Below are positions 1 through 6,744 of a stretch of DNA of 8,548 nt, one piece after another. The stretch comes from an uncultured Ktedonobacteraceae bacterium (GTDB taxonomy: Bacteria; Chloroflexota; Ktedonobacteria; Ktedonobacterales; Ktedonobacteraceae). A program made the translations under genes and the position numbers. The notes beneath the pieces were generated by a model, which made no database searches, was not told the origin of the DNA, and saw only the letters and a list, made by a program, of their open reading frames with translations. Location of the stretch: positions 1 through 8,548 of the forward strand of contig CATPCK010000152.1 in the NCBI GenBank assembly GCA_955652655.1, written 5' to 3'. The first letter of the stretch is position 1. Each line of letters begins with the position of its first letter.

Positions 1-1520
1 GCCATGCTGCATGAGATCCCTACCAGGTCTGCATGCCACGGATCATCGGATGTTGTCTCCGTATCCAGCGCGAAGGCTCCGGCATCATACATGCTTTTGA
101 TCAGTACCTGCAAAGAATCTTCGCTGTTTACGACCATCGTATTGGTCGCTTTTGTCGTATTCTCGTCAGTGATATGAATCGGCGTTCCCTGTGGCTCTCC
201 GGGCGCTCCTGCAAGACTCGGCAGTCGCAGTCTCCGCACAACCTCCTGTGCTGGTTCATTGAAGCCAAAAAGATTCAATTGTTCAGGACCATCCGATAGC
301 GCTGGCTCGCCTGCCTCGTCCTTGACTTGCTCTTCTCCACCCGCTTTATTCATCGCCTTTTTGGTAACCGTGTCGGTCAGGATTACTTCAGCATCGTCTG
401 CAGGTGGTGGAGGTGGTGCCATGATAGGGACAATACCTACCGGCGGAGCTAGCAATAAATCCTCTTCCTGTTCCGGGATAGGCTCTGCTTTCTCTCGAAC
501 TACTTCTCTATGGGCTCTTTCTCCCTCATAGCCATTGGATGCATCACTGTCCTCTCCTGCTGAAGGGATGCCTAGTTGGCGAAAGAGCGATAGCACTTTC
601 TCCACCATGGTGCGAAATTCCAATTCGCGGAAAATTGCCAGCACCTTATCCTGGTTCATATGTTCGGGACGACAGGCTTCCAGGTCGAGCTGTACCGGTA
701 CATCCAACACGATTGTAGCGAGAAATTTAGATTGTTTGGCCTGCTCACTATGCTCTTGCAGCAGCTTCTGCTCTTTCGGCTTTAATTCGTCCAGGTGCGT
801 GAGGATATTTTCCAGGCTTCCGTATTCAGCAATGAGTTTACTGGCCGTTTTCTCACCAATGCCTGGCACACCAGGAATGTTATCCGATTTGTCGCCAACC
901 AGTCCTTTATAATCAGGCAGCTTGTCGGGCTCAAATCCATAACGAGCCTTTACACCCTCTTCGTCATACTCCGTGATCTCTGAGATGCCTCGTTTGGCCA
1001 CCTTGACCACCACATGTTCGTTGACAAGTTGCAGCGTATCCATGTCGCCTGTATAGATAATCGTCTCCACTCCCTGTTGGTTTGCCTGTACCGAGAGCGT
1101 CCCCAATACATCGTCTGCCTCAAAACCATCTTTTTCATAGATTGGGATGCCAAATGCCTCAACAACTTCATGGATACGTGAAAATTGCGGTCTTATATTA
1201 TCGGGTAATGTTGGTCTATGGGCCTTGTATTCGATAAATTGCTCATGCCGGAAGGTTGGTGAGGGCCGATCAAACGTCATGGCAATATAATCTGGCTTCT
1301 CCTCCAACAGTGCTTTCATAAGCATAGACGTGAAACCAAAAGTAGCATTGACATGCTCACCCTTACTGTTCGTCAATGTCTCCGGAACGGCGTGAAAAGC
1401 CCGGTGAATGATGGCATGGCCATCTATCAACACTAATTTCTTGCGTTTCGCATTGGACATATCCGAACGTTCTCCTGAGAGTTCTTCAGTTTCCTGGTCA
1501 TGTATCTGGTTTATTGTCAT
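1..1520 (-). CDS. polA: DNA polymerase I, N-terminal part (cut by window edge)
   Basis: DNA polymerase I fills gaps and removes RNA primers in replication and excision repair. The 506 residues present cover the whole 5'-3' nuclease domain and the start of the 3'-5' exonuclease domain; the polymerase domain lies beyond base 1. Visible 5' nuclease metal ligands, counted from the start at 1520, are D33 (LIDGHA), D84 (TFDRP), E134/D136/D137 (FEADDVLG), D159/D161 (TGDMD) and D210/D213 (GDKSDN), followed by the H3TH DNA-binding stretch at about 214-230. The proofreading motif LDTET is present, with D486 and E488. Between the two domains (about 311-459) lies a long acidic, proline-rich linker with five consecutive prolines (369-373) and the sequence QLNLF (414-418). 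Start: the ATG at 1520 has AAAGGA 8 bases upstream, and an in-frame TAA closes the frame just before it. The ATG at 1460 (AGGAG, 11 bases away) also fits and begins where family similarity begins, so the first 20 residues are uncertain. The metallophosphoesterase lies 97 bases upstream on the same strand. Confidence 0.94.
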   Translation of the reverse strand, partial: MTINQIHDQETEELSGERSDMSNAKRKKLVLIDGHAIIHRAFHAVPETLTNSKGEHVNATFGFTSMLMKALLEEKPDYIAMTFDRPSPTFRHEQFIEYKAHRPTLPDNIRPQFSRIHEVVEAFGIPIYEKDGFEADDVLGTLSVQANQQGVETIIYTGDMDTLQLVNEHVVVKVAKRGISEITEYDEEGVKARYGFEPDKLPDYKGLVGDKSDNIPGVPGIGEKTASKLIAEYGSLENILTHLDELKPKEQKLLQEHSEQAKQSKFLATIVLDVPVQLDLEACRPEHMNQDKVLAIFRELEFRTMVEKVLSLFRQLGIPSAGEDSDASNGYEGERAHREVVREKAEPIPEQEEDLLLAPPVGIVPIMAPPPPPADDAEVILTDTVTKKAMNKAGGEEQVKDEAGEPALSDGPEQLNLFGFNEPAQEVVRRLRLPSLAGAPGEPQGTPIHITDENTTKATNTMVVNSEDSLQVLIKSMYDAGAFALDTETTSDDPWHADLVGISCSM

Positions 1521-1617
1521 AACATCATTCCTTTAAGTCAGGCCCGCTTTCGTTGGTATACCCACTCGTCATGGCAGGATAGTGCTGCTCTGTCGCCTTT
1601 CCTGCTTTTGCATCCCT

Positions 1618-2964
1618 CTAAGCCAATACCCGGTAGCTCCCCTTTAAACCACCTTCCCAGACACAAAGGCTGGCACTGGACGCCCCACCAGTAGTAGAGT
1701 TTACCATCGCAAAGATGAATTGGGTTACATCGCGCAGTGGTACATTTTCCCAGTTGGGGTGTCGAAACCACTCGATCAGTGCAGGGGTAATTTCTCCAGG
1801 GGCTGGCATCGCCAACCGGGCCGTCCAGCTCGCCGTGTTAAGGTAGCTCTGTGTCCCATTGCTTATAGAATCGATACGTACCATATGTGTATGGCCCGCA
1901 ATGGCGTATCTCAGGGTTGGGTCCTGTTTGAGCGCAGCTTGCATACCTGTCGCTACCCCTTCCCCCATCTCATATGTTGTCGGAGTACAGATTGCAGCGA
2001 CGGCCTCAACGAGCGGTAACTTGAGAGCCTCTCGTAACATATCGAATTCTATCATCGTCGTAGTCTGTGCCTGCTGATTGCCCACGTTTCCAGGTTCGAC
2101 CCAATCCGGCTTGCGAGACGACATTTCCTGTTGTAAAGCAGCAAAATCGATGATCGCCTGTTCAAACAGCTTGCCAGGAATACACTCTTCACCTGGAGCG
2201 AGGCCCGCTAATGCCTTTCTTGGCTCCGAAAACAGGTCCATTGTCAGTTTAGCTGTCTCTACGATGATCTCTGGATTAAGTAGACAAAGCAGCCCTATCT
2301 GCCGCATACTATTCATTGATGGTTCAAATCGATCGAAGTAAGCATAATTTATACTGATAGGGTGAGCAGCGTGTTGGAAATAATGAGAACCAACAGGTAA
2401 AATAATGGTACTGGGATTGAGATCGAGAGGTTGTCCATTTTCGTTCCAGATTTCGCGAATAGCATGATTCCAAAAATCGTAATGATTGCCGTGCTCAATA
2501 TACACATCTGGTAGTGGGCGATAGTAACGCGTTGGACAGAAGGACACCCTCTCCGTCACGTGTTCGCCACCAATAGCCGTGAAGATATCCTCGCGTACCT
2601 TTGCAAACCGCAATTCAATATCGTGATTACCGGTGATGAAGGTCACATGCCGTCCTGGCGTCTCAATAAACCGCCGCAGCGCCTCAAAGAAAGGAGTATG
2701 AGCTGCTATGATCTTATTCAGCTTTTCCACGCTTGTTGAGATATCACTTATCCCTCCAGTATCGTAGGGCGCTGTTGCCAGGAAATCAAAACAGTCTCCA
2801 TTGATCACGAGCTCGATTTCATCAGCATGTCCCAAAGGTCCAGCAGTGCCTGCTGCGGAAGTCAATCCTTCAAAGGCGGCTTGCTGCCTTTCGCCAAAAC
2901 CATCGAGAATAGTATGATCATAGGCGAGGTGAAGATCACTGATAATTAACGTAATATTGGACAT
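1618..2964 (-). CDS. calcineurin-like metallophosphoesterase, 448 aa
   Basis: This is a predicted cytoplasmic, two-metal phosphoesterase; the substrate cannot be told from sequence. The family motifs appear in order: SDLHL (D10, H12), NGDCFD (G56-D57, D60), GNHD (112-115), EHGNH (H158, H161) and GHTH (357-360, H358 and H360). All usual metal ligands therefore appear present and the enzyme should be active. No signal peptide or membrane segment is seen. The distance between the HGNH and GHTH motifs is nearly 200 residues, far more than the roughly 80 in compact relatives such as LpxH, so a large insertion, probably a cap domain, sits at about 165-345. The ATG at 2964 is supported by AAAGGA 5 bases upstream; the stop is TAG. 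It lies directly upstream of polA on the same strand, so a shared transcript is possible. LpxH-like lipid A hydrolysis is unlikely if the host lacks lipopolysaccharide, as expected for Chloroflexota. Nucleotide, nucleic-acid end or phospholipid hydrolysis are alternatives. Confidence 0.9.
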   Translation of the reverse strand: MSNITLIISDLHLAYDHTILDGFGERQQAAFEGLTSAAGTAGPLGHADEIELVINGDCFDFLATAPYDTGGISDISTSVEKLNKIIAAHTPFFEALRRFIETPGRHVTFITGNHDIELRFAKVREDIFTAIGGEHVTERVSFCPTRYYRPLPDVYIEHGNHYDFWNHAIREIWNENGQPLDLNPSTIILPVGSHYFQHAAHPISINYAYFDRFEPSMNSMRQIGLLCLLNPEIIVETAKLTMDLFSEPRKALAGLAPGEECIPGKLFEQAIIDFAALQQEMSSRKPDWVEPGNVGNQQAQTTTMIEFDMLREALKLPLVEAVAAICTPTTYEMGEGVATGMQAALKQDPTLRYAIAGHTHMVRIDSISNGTQSYLNTASWTARLAMPAPGEITPALIEWFRHPNWENVPLRDVTQFIFAMVNSTTGGASSASLCVWEGGLKGSYRVLA

Positions 2965-3069
2965 GAGTATCCTTTCTGATCCCTATTCTGATAGCACCTT
3001 GTTAAATCGGTAATGGAAGTGGGGCCTTGTGGAGTATCCACCAATATGTGCCACTCTCACGTTTATTGC

Positions 3070-3098
3070 ATTTTAGTATGTTTCCGTCCAGATGTATA
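3070..3098 (-). promoter_or_regulatory. possible promoter of the phosphoesterase gene
   Basis: On the minus strand, TATACA (3098-3093) and TAAAAT (3075-3070) are separated by 17 bases and fit -35 and -10 boxes moderately (4/6 and 5/6 to consensus). An overlapping alternative uses TTATTG (3122-3117) as -35 with TATACA as -10, spacer 18. Either gives a leader of about 100-120 bases before the ATG at 2964. The region is AT-rich, so chance matches are likely. Confidence 0.25.
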
Positions 3099-3123
3099 GT
3101 CTAGTTAACTGCCAAGCAATAAT

Positions 3124-3152
3124 TTGACCTTTTTCTCGTTTTATCGTCTAAT
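3124..3152 (+). promoter_or_regulatory. sigma70-type promoter reading toward the HTH gene
   Basis: TTGACC (3124-3129) and TCTAAT (3147-3152) are separated by exactly 17 bases; each box matches the bacterial housekeeping consensus at 5 of 6 positions. This is the best promoter match I noticed in the window. Transcription would begin near 3159, giving the HTH gene an unusually long leader of about 225 bases that contains the inverted repeat at 3268-3322. Confidence 0.5.
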
Positions 3153-3267
3153 CTCTACAGAGAGTATGTAAGTTTGAAGAAAAATAAACTGCCATTCGCT
3201 TAATACTAGTATGTCACGTATTAGTTGAAGATGGAGGTATATAGTAACTTATGTTCTCCTGTCAGAC

Positions 3268-3322
3268 TAATTGAGCATTTATTATCTATAACTTTGTTGT
3301 CTTATTAATGAGTGCTCAATTA
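3268..3322. repeat. imperfect inverted repeat upstream of the HTH gene
   Basis: The left arm TAATTGAGCATTTATTA (3268-3284) and the right arm TAATGAGTGCTCAATTA (3306-3322) are complementary at 15 of 17 positions, with the outer 10 bp perfect and a 21-base spacer. It ends 63 bases before the HTH start codon. As RNA it would form a leader hairpin; as DNA it could be a two-half-site operator. No T-run follows, so it is not a typical terminator. Confidence 0.5.
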
Positions 3323-3385
3323 TAGGTAAAGGTTATTTCATGGCTTGATGTAATACCGTATAGTACAGCATTAGGAGATACTGCT

Positions 3386-3586
3386 ATGGCAGAGAAAATG
3401 GATGAACTTTTGACTGTGAGTGAGGTCGCGCGTCGTTTGCGCGTAGATGACACTACCGTCAGGAGATGGATCAAAAGCGGGGCATTAGAAGCTATAACGC
3501 TGCCACATAAGGGAAAAAGGCAAGCGTACAGGGTCAAAAAATCTACTCTCGATACACTGCTGAAAACTCCTAACCTACCCACCTGA
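3386..3586 (+). CDS. excisionase-type helix-turn-helix DNA-binding protein, 66 aa
   Basis: This small protein is almost entirely one MerR/excisionase-type winged helix-turn-helix domain (HTH_17 family). LLTVSEVARRLRVDDTTVRRW (about residues 8-28) is the helix-turn-helix, followed by a wing (IKSGALEAITLP) and the typical AYRVKKSTLDTLL ending (about 47-59). It should bind DNA, probably as a regulator. The ATG at 3386 has AGGAG 8 bases upstream. Excisionases normally sit beside an integrase, but none is within this window and both flanks are chromosomal housekeeping genes, so a stand-alone regulator is more likely than an active phage excisionase. The upstream inverted repeat is a candidate target for autoregulation, which is inference. 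It converges on the nucleotidyltransferase gene, with a stem-loop between them. The reading frame on the opposite strand here is a shadow: it lacks family features and a ribosome binding site. Confidence 0.87.
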   Translation: MAEKMDELLTVSEVARRLRVDDTTVRRWIKSGALEAITLPHKGKRQAYRVKKSTLDTLLKTPNLPT

Positions 3587-3617
3587 CGCCTCTTTCAATT
3601 ACCTCGACAAGAAATCT

Positions 3618-3658
3618 GGAGCTTTGAAAGATGCTTACGAGGGCATCTTTAAAGCTCC
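3618..3658. terminator. stem-loop between convergent genes, likely terminator
   Basis: Arms GGAGCTTTGAAAGATGC (3618-3634) and GCATCTTTAAAGCTCC (3643-3658) pair over 16 bp with a single bulged G and an 8-base loop. It lies 31 bases after the stop of the HTH gene and 87 bases past the stop of the convergent nucleotidyltransferase gene, the expected place for a shared bidirectional terminator. Neither side has a strong T-run (the minus side reads AGATTTCTTG), so efficiency as an intrinsic terminator is uncertain. Confidence 0.6.
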
Positions 3659-3745
3659 CTATGTGTTCTACCCGTCGATACCTCTCACAGAAAGCAGAAC
3701 CTGCTTCCCTGTCATGTCAATTAGCTCCCCTGCTTCCTGAACCGG

Positions 3746-6250
3746 TTACTGCTGCAAACCGCTCACTACGCGGGCATACTTTTCTGCCAATGCCTGTGCC
3801 TGGTCGCTCGAAACAGATTCAGCAAAGACGTGGAATAGGGGTCGATCAGCATCAGGCAAAACAAGTACCCACTCTTTGCCCAGGTCGATCTTGATGCCGT
3901 CAATTGGTTTAGAGCGACGTTCCCGGTACTGCTCGCTCAGGATGCGCATCACTTTGCCTTTGTGTTCCCAGGGACAGGTAACCTGCGTGCTACTCAGGTA
4001 GTACGTTGGCAAATCATCCACTACTTCAGAAAGCCGCATCTGGAAGGTTGCTAGCAGTTCAAGCAGCTTCGCGATTGCCAGCATCCCATCAAAGACCGGG
4101 TGGAGGCTGGGGAAAATAAAGCCACCCTGACCATCCCCAACCAGTACAACTCCATCTCGTCCAGCGGCGGACATCATCGCGTGCCGTAATACTTTGGTGT
4201 GTTGAATATTCCCTTCGTAGCGCTTAGCGATATATTGCAACGCGCTGGGCGCGTTTACAGGAGCCGCCACCGTAGCACCTCTATTCTGGCGCAAGATCAG
4301 GCTGGTCATCACGGCCAACATCCGGGTGCCATCGAGAACTCGTCCTCGATCATCGACGACCGCGATGTTTTCTCCTCCCTGGTCAATGCGCACCCCCATA
4401 TCAGCGTTCAGACCGTCGGTAATCGTTGCCAGGCGCTGCATATCCTTCTCAATCTCATCTACGCTTCTCACGGAGCGCGCCTCATCCATGCTGGTGTTCA
4501 ATACAACCAGATCGCATCCCAGGCGATTAAAAATCCCTGGAAGTAATTGAATGGTGCTGCCGTTGGCATAGTCTACCACCAGTTGGAATTTCCGTTTCCT
4601 CACAACCTCGTGATCGACAACCTTCGCGAAGCCTTCCAGGTAACTACTCAATACCTCTGCGTTCTCGAGTACTTCAATCGCACCAACCTCATCCACATCG
4701 ACGCGGCGGAAATCTTCACGGAAGAAGAGATTCTCTAGCTTGCGTTCAGTCGTCTTGTTGATATCCAGGCCGTACTGGTCAAAGAACTTGATGTCGATGA
4801 TCCGCTTATCATGGGGCGAGAGGCGTACATGTATCCCACCGACAGCATCGGAGTTACGGATAATATAGCGAGCTACTGGGATAGGGACCTGGCTAATGTC
4901 ATGCACATTGACACCGGCCGAGGGTAAACCTGCAATCACCGCGCGCTTAATCATGCGTGGCGTACGGTGATACGAATCGCGATTGATGCACACGACAGAG
5001 CCTTTGGGGAGTATTGCTCCATAGGCCGCGCCAAGTCGAGTGGCAAATTCAGGTGTCAGATCTACATTGACCAGCCCCGTCACGCCAAAGCGGCTAAAGA
5101 GTCCTCGTCGCCCCTGCGAACCCCAAATAATGCTTGTATTGATAACCGCACCCGCTTCGATCTCCTTGTCAGGCCATACCTTCACATTCGGTTGAATAAT
5201 AGCCCCTTCCTGGATCGTGGAATTATCGCCTATCACCGAGCCTTCGAACATCACTGCTTTGCTCTTGATGCCAGTAGAAGACCCCACCAGCGCTCCCCGT
5301 AATTCTGCCCGTTCTCCAATGTAGGAATTATTCCAGACAATGCTACGATCAACCTGTGCGCGCTCGTCAATGATGGTGTAGTGGCCTATCGTACTCGGGC
5401 CATGAATGATTGCGCCAGCTTTGATCTTACAGTCATGGGCCAGGTAAATCGGCCCAATCAACTGTGCATCATCCGCGATTTCAACCCCTTCTTCACGCCA
5501 GATATTGCCGCTGAGTTTCTTCGCCGGTATCTCGACTTTCACTCGCCCCTGTAAAACATCGGCATTTGCGCGCATATATTCCGAGATATTTCCTACATCG
5601 CACCAGTAGCCGCTTTCGGCAACGTACCCGTAAATAGGATCCCCATTTCTAAGCATCATCGGGAAGAGTTCCTGGCTGAAATCAAACTGTTTATTTTTCT
5701 CAAAGTACGAGAAAATCTTCGGATCCAGCACATAGATACCTGTATTGATCGTGTCGCTAAAAACCTCTCCCCAACTCGGCTTCTCCAGGAACTCAGTGAT
5801 ATGACCATCCTGGTTGGTGATAATCACGCCGTACTCCAAAGGATTATGCACATGCGCCAGCAAGAGGGTAGCCAGCGATTTTTTTTCCTGGTGGTAGTTG
5901 ATGATGTCTGTTACATTATAGTCAGTGAGCGCATCGCCACTGATCACAAGGAATGGTTCCGTCAGTTGATCTTCCGCATTTTTGACGCTACCCGCGGTTC
6001 CCAGCGGAACATCCTCACGTGAGTAGGTAATGCGCATACCAAATTGCGAACCGTTGCCGAAATAATCTTCGATGTTGCTTGCTAAATACTGGACAGTTAT
6101 TACTACCTCTGTAATACCGTGACGTTTGAGAAGGTTGAGGATATGTTCCATTACTGGTTTGCCAGCAATAGGGACCATGGGCTTTGGGCGCCTTATCGTC
6201 AATGGTCTTAGCCTCGATCCTTCCCCACCGGCCATAACAACCGCTTTCAT
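3746..6250 (-). CDS. mannose-1-phosphate guanylyltransferase / phosphomannomutase-like fusion, 834 aa
   Basis: This is a three-part cytoplasmic enzyme that probably makes GDP-mannose (or a related nucleotide sugar) for glycans. Residues 1-235 are a nucleotidyltransferase: MAGGEGSRLRP (6-16) with KPMVP (23-27) is the nucleotide-binding signature, D106 in SGDALTD and D218 in YWCDVG are the expected metal ligands, and EKP (156-158) is the sugar-binding motif. Residues about 245-380 are left-handed beta-helix hexapeptide repeats. Residues about 385-834 have the alpha-D-phosphohexomutase fold, but its catalytic loops are altered: the TASHNP loop reads RLSPHD (476-481, keeping S478), the metal loop DGDGDR reads DQGGEN (623-628), the GEESGH loop reads GDGQGG (705-710), and the phosphate loop RPSGTEP reads LPDADRP (798-804). 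Mutase activity is therefore doubtful. Start: the ATG at 6250 has AGGAGG 5 bases upstream; an in-frame TTG at 6280 would add ten residues but has no such site. The exact sugar is inferred from the family. Confidence 0.94.
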   Translation of the reverse strand: MKAVVMAGGEGSRLRPLTIRRPKPMVPIAGKPVMEHILNLLKRHGITEVVITVQYLASNIEDYFGNGSQFGMRITYSREDVPLGTAGSVKNAEDQLTEPFLVISGDALTDYNVTDIINYHQEKKSLATLLLAHVHNPLEYGVIITNQDGHITEFLEKPSWGEVFSDTINTGIYVLDPKIFSYFEKNKQFDFSQELFPMMLRNGDPIYGYVAESGYWCDVGNISEYMRANADVLQGRVKVEIPAKKLSGNIWREEGVEIADDAQLIGPIYLAHDCKIKAGAIIHGPSTIGHYTIIDERAQVDRSIVWNNSYIGERAELRGALVGSSTGIKSKAVMFEGSVIGDNSTIQEGAIIQPNVKVWPDKEIEAGAVINTSIIWGSQGRRGLFSRFGVTGLVNVDLTPEFATRLGAAYGAILPKGSVVCINRDSYHRTPRMIKRAVIAGLPSAGVNVHDISQVPIPVARYIIRNSDAVGGIHVRLSPHDKRIIDIKFFDQYGLDINKTTERKLENLFFREDFRRVDVDEVGAIEVLENAEVLSSYLEGFAKVVDHEVVRKRKFQLVVDYANGSTIQLLPGIFNRLGCDLVVLNTSMDEARSVRSVDEIEKDMQRLATITDGLNADMGVRIDQGGENIAVVDDRGRVLDGTRMLAVMTSLILRQNRGATVAAPVNAPSALQYIAKRYEGNIQHTKVLRHAMMSAAGRDGVVLVGDGQGGFIFPSLHPVFDGMLAIAKLLELLATFQMRLSEVVDDLPTYYLSSTQVTCPWEHKGKVMRILSEQYRERRSKPIDGIKIDLGKEWVLVLPDADRPLFHVFAESVSSDQAQALAEKYARVVSGLQQ

Positions 6251-6261
6251 GGAGGCCTCCT
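6251..6261 (-). promoter_or_regulatory. strong ribosome binding site within a palindrome
   Basis: AGGAGG (6261-6256) lies 5 bases before the ATG at 6250 and fixes the start of the nucleotidyltransferase. The site and spacer form a perfect 10-base palindrome, GGAGGCCTCC (6260-6251), so the spacer is complementary to the ribosome-binding bases themselves. Confidence 0.8.
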
Positions 6262-6334
6262 GGCAGCGCGGGGTCCCCAAAGCTGCAAATTCCGCCTCAG
6301 GAACTCCGGTGATTCAACGACTATAGATGTAGAA

Positions 6335-6361
6335 ACGGCGTGGCACAACATGCCACGCCGT
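6335..6361. repeat. perfect 11-bp hairpin in the nucleotidyltransferase leader
   Basis: ACGGCGTGGCA (6335-6345), loop CAACA, and TGCCACGCCGT (6351-6361) form a GC-rich perfect stem. If the promoter at 6387-6416 is right, the hairpin lies about 20 bases into the transcript and 85 bases before the start codon, so it would be a leader structure. Alternatively it terminates the upstream 59-residue gene, but only TTT follows it on the minus strand, which is weak for an intrinsic terminator. Confidence 0.6.
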
Positions 6362-6386
6362 CCCAACTGCTTTGTTTGCCTCTTGT

Positions 6387-6416
6387 ATTGTACTACATCA
6401 AAAAAGCATGCGGCAA
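6387..6416 (-). promoter_or_regulatory. probable promoter of the nucleotidyltransferase gene
   Basis: On the minus strand, TTGCCG (6416-6411, 4/6 to consensus) and TACAAT (6392-6387, 5/6) are separated by 18 bases. Transcription would begin near 6380, giving a leader of about 130 bases with the hairpin at 6335-6361 near its 5' end. Confidence 0.4.
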
Positions 6417-6493
6417 GAAGAAAGAGCAGGGCAATTTCTCATAGTTGCATATCAGGTGATCGCCCCAGGTATACGTGAGCCTTCTCCTCATTC

Positions 6494-6673
6494 CTACCAA
6501 TCACTTAATCGACCGTGTTCGACAAGCCAGCGAACGAAACGATGATAGTTCGTTTCCTCCGTTGCCTGTCTCACTTCATACTCCTCGCGCAATTGAATCA
6601 GTCTGCTGGCCTCCTCTACCGTAAATCCCTCATCTAGGAGGGCGTCGATGAGCAGGTCTATGTATTGCTGCAT
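6494..6673 (-). CDS. small hypothetical protein, 59 aa
   Basis: I do not recognise this protein. The reading frame starts at the ATG at 6673 with GGAGG 8 bases upstream, inside an eight-base match to the ribosome binding site (AGGGAGGA), and ends with TAG. The product is acidic, soluble and without a signal peptide or membrane segment. It begins MQQYIDLLIDALLDEGFTVE and ends RFVRWLVEHGRLSDW. The pattern of leucine, isoleucine and valine spaced between charged residues suggests two or three amphipathic helices: about 3-13, 18-37 and 42-53. The conserved-looking WL..HG+L..W ending resembles a compact helical domain. It reads in the same direction as the nucleotidyltransferase, 243 bases upstream of it, and could be co-transcribed or separately expressed. 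The coding-like residue pattern plus the strong ribosome binding site make it more believable than the other short frames in this gap. Confidence 0.72.
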   Translation of the reverse strand: MQQYIDLLIDALLDEGFTVEEASRLIQLREEYEVRQATEETNYHRFVRWLVEHGRLSDW

Positions 6674-6744
6674 TGCAAAGTCCTCCCTCTAACAAAATGT
6701 CCAGGCAGATGAACGAACGCACCACAAAACGAAATTGGGTAGAC

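Larger units (their letters stand above)
2965..3385. other. AT-rich divergent intergenic region
   Basis: These 421 bases separate the divergently read phosphoesterase and helix-turn-helix genes and hold no convincing gene. They contain a good plus-strand promoter (3124-3152), weaker minus-strand promoter candidates, a 15/17-bp inverted repeat (3268-3322) and a perfect 10-bp palindrome ATACTAGTAT (3203-3212). A small hairpin GTGGA-GTA-TCCAC (3029-3041) would lie in the leader of the phosphoesterase mRNA. A 25-codon reading frame at 3231-3308 (plus) has no good ribosome binding site and is not called. Confidence 0.6.

Noticed and set aside
3231..3308. 25-codon plus-strand frame in the leader of the HTH gene, considered as a leader peptide.
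   Set aside because: Weak ribosome binding site and no run of regulatory codons. It ends in the right arm of the inverted repeat, which is suggestive but insufficient.
6251..6280. Ten-residue N-terminal extension of the nucleotidyltransferase starting at TTG 6280.
   Set aside because: TTG start without a ribosome binding site, whereas the ATG at 6250 has AGGAGG 5 bases upstream and begins exactly at the family's conserved N-terminus.
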